A DNA stretch of 64,000 nt, from assembly GCA_019044685.2 (NCBI GenBank), contig JAGTXX020000012.1:62001-126000 (forward strand), given 5' to 3'. Of the stretch, positions 63,901 through 64,000 are shown in pieces (position 1 is the first letter of the stretch; each line of letters starts with the position of its first letter). A model generated the notes under the pieces. That model made no database searches. It was given only the letters and a program-made list of their open reading frames with translations, and was not told the DNA's origin. Origin of the DNA: Nannochloris sp. 'desiccata' (Eukaryota; Chlorophyta; Trebouxiophyceae; Chlorellales; Chlorellaceae). The translations under genes and the position numbers were made by a program.

Positions 63901-64000
63901 AGGCGGTGACGATGAGGAAGAGCTTGTTTCCGACGAAGATGGCGATGGTGGTAGTGAGGATGATGATGCTATGGATGATTTCTTAGCTGGGGAAGAAGAT
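60901..64000 (+). CDS. NOC1/MAK21 (CEBPZ) ribosome-biogenesis factor, 3' end beyond window
   Basis: HEAT-like nucleolar protein of early 60S assembly. Exon 1 is 60901-62578. Exon 2 starts at 62874 and continues past the window edge. The splice restores EAHADALFRLTHNVGS. N-terminal acidic/Lys-rich region, then GGRWYE (near residue 140) and the armadillo-like domain: GTTSDKVAAMALLVQEAP..., YEDALKKRYAVFVDHVDHLSRDNLEFVKDRASK, VRRAFPFV. The CBF domain in exon 2 carries RFYRALYAVLASPEL, MFLALLFKALKQDVSPRRVAAFAKRLLQV, DMRKREPQYANAERSCFWEL and SYDGDPLQDLTLHAFLDKF, as in Mak21/Noc1. The last visible stretch is the usual acidic C-terminal region. Confidence 0.94.

Overview
This is nuclear DNA of a eukaryotic alga with a primary plastid. 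Genes lie on both strands at about one per 2 kb. Most have 0-3 short introns (about 70-315 bp) with GT-AG ends, and base composition is moderate. Several products start with plastid-type or mitochondrial-type leaders without a preceding signal peptide. Examples are plastid ribosomal protein L27, arogenate/prephenate dehydrogenase, two ABC1 kinases and an SDR of the chlorophyll b reductase (NOL/NYC1) type. Nuclear L27 together with a NOL/NYC1-like enzyme makes me lean to the green lineage, but I cannot settle the phylum. A circularly permuted tRNA gene also fits Archaeplastida, since such genes are known from red and prasinophyte green algae.

Layout. Positions 1-2690 hold the 3' part of a broken L1-like retrotransposon. 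Positions 3669-5107 hold a decayed ORF split by a short hAT-type element with a perfect 8-bp target duplication. From 5.2 to 19.7 kb come gluconokinase, a plastid coiled-coil membrane protein, a CobW-type GTPase, an M28 ER peptidase, an RGG-rich TrmH methyltransferase, a single 5S rRNA gene, a purple acid phosphatase, a coiled-coil protein and RNA polymerase III subunit RPC11. A permuted tRNA-Ser(AGA) gene lies at 20.56-20.65 kb. From 21 to 36.6 kb come an HS2ST-like sulfotransferase, an Acl4-like TPR chaperone, an ABC1 kinase, an MFSD6-like transporter, RPB8, TyrA, SLD5 and VPS52. A large near-perfect inverted repeat carrying a KDZ-type cysteine-cluster ORF occupies 36.8-38.6 kb. From 39 to 64 kb come a second ABC1 kinase, guanine deaminase, the NOL-like SDR, a BET bromodomain protein, a secreted Cys-rich protein, TFIIIC subunit 5, a tiny membrane-anchor protein, mitochondrial bTHX, condensin CAP-H, plastid L27, a PAQR receptor, a membrane spermidine-synthase-like protein and NOC1/CEBPZ (cut by the window end).

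The genes are housekeeping and organelle functions with no operon logic. Several belong to RNA polymerase III biology (RPC11, TFIIIC5, RPB8, 5S and tRNA), which is probably coincidence. The most unusual items are the permuted tRNA gene and the palindromic KDZ-related repeat. Exon boundaries were deduced by hand from splice motifs and reading-frame continuity and have not been tested against transcripts.
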